From: Bacteroidaceae bacterium
GTDB taxonomy: Bacteria > Bacteroidota > Bacteroidia > Bacteroidales > Bacteroidaceae
Direction: 5' to 3'
Assembly (NCBI GenBank): GCA_017483605.1
Contig: JAFUWG010000035.1
Span: 31,476 to 95,475, forward strand
DNA length: 64,000 bases
Each line of letters starts with the position of its first letter. Positions within the stretch are counted from its first letter, which is position 1. The notes beneath the pieces are model-generated. The model searched no databases. It was given only the letters and a program-made list of their open reading frames with translations, and was not told where the DNA came from. The position numbers and the translations under genes were made by a program. Positions 62,022 to 64,000 of the stretch are shown piece by piece.

Positions 62022-63011
62022 TTATATGAGGAGAATGAGGATGATGAACACCAACAATGCAAGAGCGATGGCTGCGAAGACAACCATGAGGACATGCTCC
62101 TGCATCCAGTCGGATACGCGCTCAAAGAGGGACGGTTCAGGCATCAAGGCGGCAAGGATTGCATTCTTGAAGTCGAGAGCACGCTGGTAACGTTTCGACT
62201 GCTCTTTCTCGGTAGCCTTCCAGATGACCTGCATGAGTTTGCACGGTATCTTAGCATCGCCTGGCAGCGGTTCCTTCATCTGCTTGGTCAGGGTCGCAGT
62301 CTCGGTGTCGCACGACATAGGGTTCCGGTCGGTGAGCAGTTCGTAGAAGGTGATGCCCAAGGCGTATATGTCAGTAGTGGCGTTGATGGGGGCTGTCTGG
62401 CCGTTCTGTTCGGGTATCATCTGCTCGGGTGCGGCATATTCGGGGGTGCCGATGAAACCCGTGGAAGAGAACTTGCCAGCGGCATTGACGCGAGCGATGC
62501 CAAGATCCATCAGGCGAACATTGGACCCGTTCTCCACCATGATGTTGGAGGGCTTAATGTCGCGATGGATGACACCACGTGAGTGAACGTAATCAAGGGC
62601 GTCAAGCACGGCACAGATGGCACTGCAGATTTTCTCCACACGGTTAGGGGATCCAGCGAATCGCTTCACGTACTTATCAATATCCTCGCCTTGCACGTAA
62701 TGACTCAGGATGAATATAGGGCCCGACTCGCGGGCGTACTCGCAGTAGCCCACCATCTCCACGAGGTTGGGATGGCGAAAGGCAAGCGAAGCCTCTTGCC
62801 TTGCCCGCTCGCGAATCATCTTATTGTTGGCAAACGCATCCTTCACCTTCTTCACCGCTATCATCTCGCCGTTCTTGCACCTGTAGCCACAATAGACGTC
62901 GCCCATGGCACCACTGCCGAGGGGAGGTTCCTGCGGATTGTAGCAGTACCACTCGCCCATGGCGTACAGGTAGATGTAAGGATCGTTCGGCCGCTGAACT
63001 ACTGTCTGCAT
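62022..63011 (-). CDS. Tail-anchored Ser/Thr protein kinase B
   Basis: The 329-residue protein has a kinase domain (about 25-290): LGSGAMGDVYCG (31-42), IAVKKV (K54), E73, catalytic loop HRDIKPSN (149-156), DLG (169-171) in place of DFG, and the APE triplet in YAAPEQ. The catalytic residues are present. The last 23 residues are a hydrophobic helix (about 307-329), so it is anchored by its C-terminus with almost nothing outside; it probably senses through partners. It lies between FHA-1 and PP2C-B. Confidence 0.93.
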   Translation of the reverse strand: MQTVVQRPNDPYIYLYAMGEWYCYNPQEPPLGSGAMGDVYCGYRCKNGEMIAVKKVKDAFANNKMIRERARQEASLAFRHPNLVEMVGYCEYARESGPIFILSHYVQGEDIDKYVKRFAGSPNRVEKICSAICAVLDALDYVHSRGVIHRDIKPSNIMVENGSNVRLMDLGIARVNAAGKFSSTGFIGTPEYAAPEQMIPEQNGQTAPINATTDIYALGITFYELLTDRNPMSCDTETATLTKQMKEPLPGDAKIPCKLMQVIWKATEKEQSKRYQRALDFKNAILAALMPEPSLFERVSDWMQEHVLMVVFAAIALALLVFIILILLI

Positions 63012-63037
63012 CGTATCCCCTCCCCTACGCTATCCGT

Positions 63038-63796
63038 TTACATGCCAATGGTGCCGCCCTTGGCTCCGAAGGAGGAGCCGTCGAAGCCGATGGTGCCACC
63101 GTTAGGAGGGGTGAAACCGCCATCGAGGGGCTGAAAGCCCTCACCTGGACGGGTATAGCCGTCGGGCATGGAGGGCAGACCGGCATTGGCTAGCTCGTCT
63201 GTCTCAATGGAAATAAAGTTCTCAGACACTTTTAGTCCGAGGGCTGCAGCATCCACCAAGATAAGCAGCAACTCGTAGTTGTCGCCGATGGTGATGATGT
63301 CACCACTCTTACACTCTTCGGCTGAGAAGCCGAGGCTCACGCCGTTAAGCATGGTACCGTTGGTGGAACGTGCGTCATTGATGGAAGCAATAACCTTCTC
63401 TGGGTTCTTCATCTTTCTGACCACAAGCACGGCATGTTCACCCGACACGGTGCCTTCCGGCAGCACTATATCACATTCGGCACGATGGCCGATAGTATTC
63501 TGTCCTACATGGAGTGGCCAGTACTCACCAGCCATGGTTCGTGACACACTATAGAGGAAACCCACCACTGGCTTACCTGAAGCTGTTGGATGCTGTGATG
63601 GCGGCATCATTTGTGTCTGACCAAGCGACGATTGAGGATTCTGCACGTTGGGACGTGGAGCGTCTTCCATTCCCGACACAACGGTTCCATGAGCCGCGGG
63701 GCGGTATCCACCTCTGGAATAGAAACTGGAACTGGCTCCGTAGGTGGTGGAGTCAGCAGGCTCCAAACCCTGAATGACGGTTTTGTTTTGTGACAT
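63038..63796 (-). CDS. Cytoplasmic FHA-domain protein with repeated T-[VI]-x-x-G motifs
   Basis: The 252-residue soluble protein has a Ser/Pro/Gly-rich N-terminal region (about 1-75), a FHA domain (about 90-180: NTIGHRAECDIVL, TVSGEHAVLVV, ARSTNGTMLNG) and a Gly/Pro-rich C-terminal tail. Short motifs recur at both ends: KTVIQGLEP, GTVVSGMED, GGTIGFDG and GGTIGM. They could be kinase target sites for FHA binding. First gene of the nine-gene signalling operon, 26 bp before kinase B, with a -7 box upstream. Confidence 0.88.
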   Translation of the reverse strand: MSQNKTVIQGLEPADSTTYGASSSFYSRGGYRPAAHGTVVSGMEDAPRPNVQNPQSSLGQTQMMPPSQHPTASGKPVVGFLYSVSRTMAGEYWPLHVGQNTIGHRAECDIVLPEGTVSGEHAVLVVRKMKNPEKVIASINDARSTNGTMLNGVSLGFSAEECKSGDIITIGDNYELLLILVDAAALGLKVSENFISIETDELANAGLPSMPDGYTRPGEGFQPLDGGFTPPNGGTIGFDGSSFGAKGGTIGM

Positions 63797-63834
63797 ATTT
63801 CTTATTCTATTATAAAAAAAACTATATGAATTTT

Positions 63835-63842
63835 CAAAGTTA
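63835..63842 (-). promoter_or_regulatory. -7 box of the signalling operon
   Basis: Minus strand 63842-63835 reads TAACTTTG, a TAnnTTTG match, about 39 bases before the FHA-1 ATG. No clear TTTG lies 19-21 bases upstream. Confidence 0.5.
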
Positions 63843-63874
63843 CATTTTTTACATCATTTTACCTGTTGGTTGAA

Positions 63875-64000
63875 TTAAAAAAATGCATACTTAACTTGTC
63901 CTATAGGGCGATGGTTGAGAAAGTTGAAATACTGCAACATTGTGAAAGCCGCCACTTTGGCAGCCATTCTCGCAAAGAGTCCATCTGGCTGCTTTGCATA
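63875..64000 (-). CDS. 3' end of a probable transposase gene (cut by window)
   Basis: The minus-strand frame is open from base 64000 to TAA at 63877-63875, 41 codons. It reads DGLFARMAAKVAAFTMLQYF and NHRPIGQVKYAFF, which resembles the C-terminal ends of IS982-like DDE transposases in Bacteroidales; I am not sure of the family. The IS end should lie within the next tens of bases, close to or inside the promoter of the FHA operon. No terminal inverted repeat can be named with only one end visible. Confidence 0.5.
   Translation of the reverse strand, partial: YAKQPDGLFARMAAKVAAFTMLQYFNFLNHRPIGQVKYAFF

Noticed and set aside
60992-62125. Longer start of PP2C-B at 62125
   Set aside because: The added 36 residues are Ser/Cys-rich and lie within the kinase B coding region; ATG 62017 fits the gene spacing and the PP2C start.
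53670-63796. Type VI secretion regulatory module
   Set aside because: Kinase, phosphatase and FHA genes fit, but no Tss sheath, baseplate, VgrG or ClpV-like gene is in the window.

Overview
The window looks like chromosome of a Bacteroidales bacterium, most probably Prevotella or a close relative. The reasons are promoters of the Bacteroidetes type (TTTG, about 20 bases, TAnnTTTG), two large secreted proteins with leucine-rich repeats of the BspA kind and short C-terminal tails ending in NGKKV(V/I)(L/I)K, a GH57 / GT4 / debranching glycogen cluster, the recF-DUF721 pair, a NhaD antiporter, and exopolysaccharide genes typical of this order. Identification is from sequence reading only; no search was run.

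Layout. 1-1.7 kb: a small accessory patch with a truncated gene, a PD-(D/E)XK-like protein, a four-helix-bundle gene with an odd start and a gene remnant. 1.75-6.6 kb (minus): glycogen operon of a debranching enzyme, a GT4 synthase and a GH57 homologue that seems to lack its catalytic residues and carries a Lys/Ala/Pro tail. 6.8-7.5 kb: Crp-type regulator. 7.6-11.8 kb (minus): nhaD, pfkA, short miaA, lipid kinase. 12.0 kb: tRNA-Gly(CCC) beside strong inverted repeats. 12.5-21.0 kb (minus): two giant surface proteins in one operon. 21.2-23.7 kb: a divergent membrane-bound propeller-LytTR regulator. 23.8-25.2 kb: recF and a DUF721/DciA-like gene. 25.3-27.9 kb (minus): upp, a CNNM-type transporter, tcdA.

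28.2-50.4 kb is mainly an exopolysaccharide region in two convergent blocks. The plus block has a polytopic initiating transferase, a Wzi-like outer-membrane protein, a WecA-like transferase, a GT2 and an alginate-lyase-family protein, interrupted by the cell-division and RNA genes (ZapB-like, zapA, a structured RNA or terminator, rny). The minus block runs from 50.4 to 38.0 kb: monotopic initiating transferase, Wza-like exporter, glf, Wzz, Wzx, Wzy and four glycosyltransferases. 51-53.6 kb holds a secreted C1 aminopeptidase and peptidase T.

53.7-63.8 kb is the most unusual part: nine genes on the minus strand that read as one signalling operon. They encode an FHA protein, a Ser/Thr kinase, a PP2C phosphatase, an FHA membrane protein, a double-FHA protein with a periplasmic trypsin-like protease domain, a secreted repeat protein, a second PP2C, a second kinase and a BACON-domain protein. 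Most have one transmembrane segment and an extracytoplasmic part. My inference is a phospho-threonine signalling circuit across the inner membrane, with kinase and phosphatase duplicated and a protease as one output. The window ends in the 3' end of a probable transposase gene just upstream of this operon.
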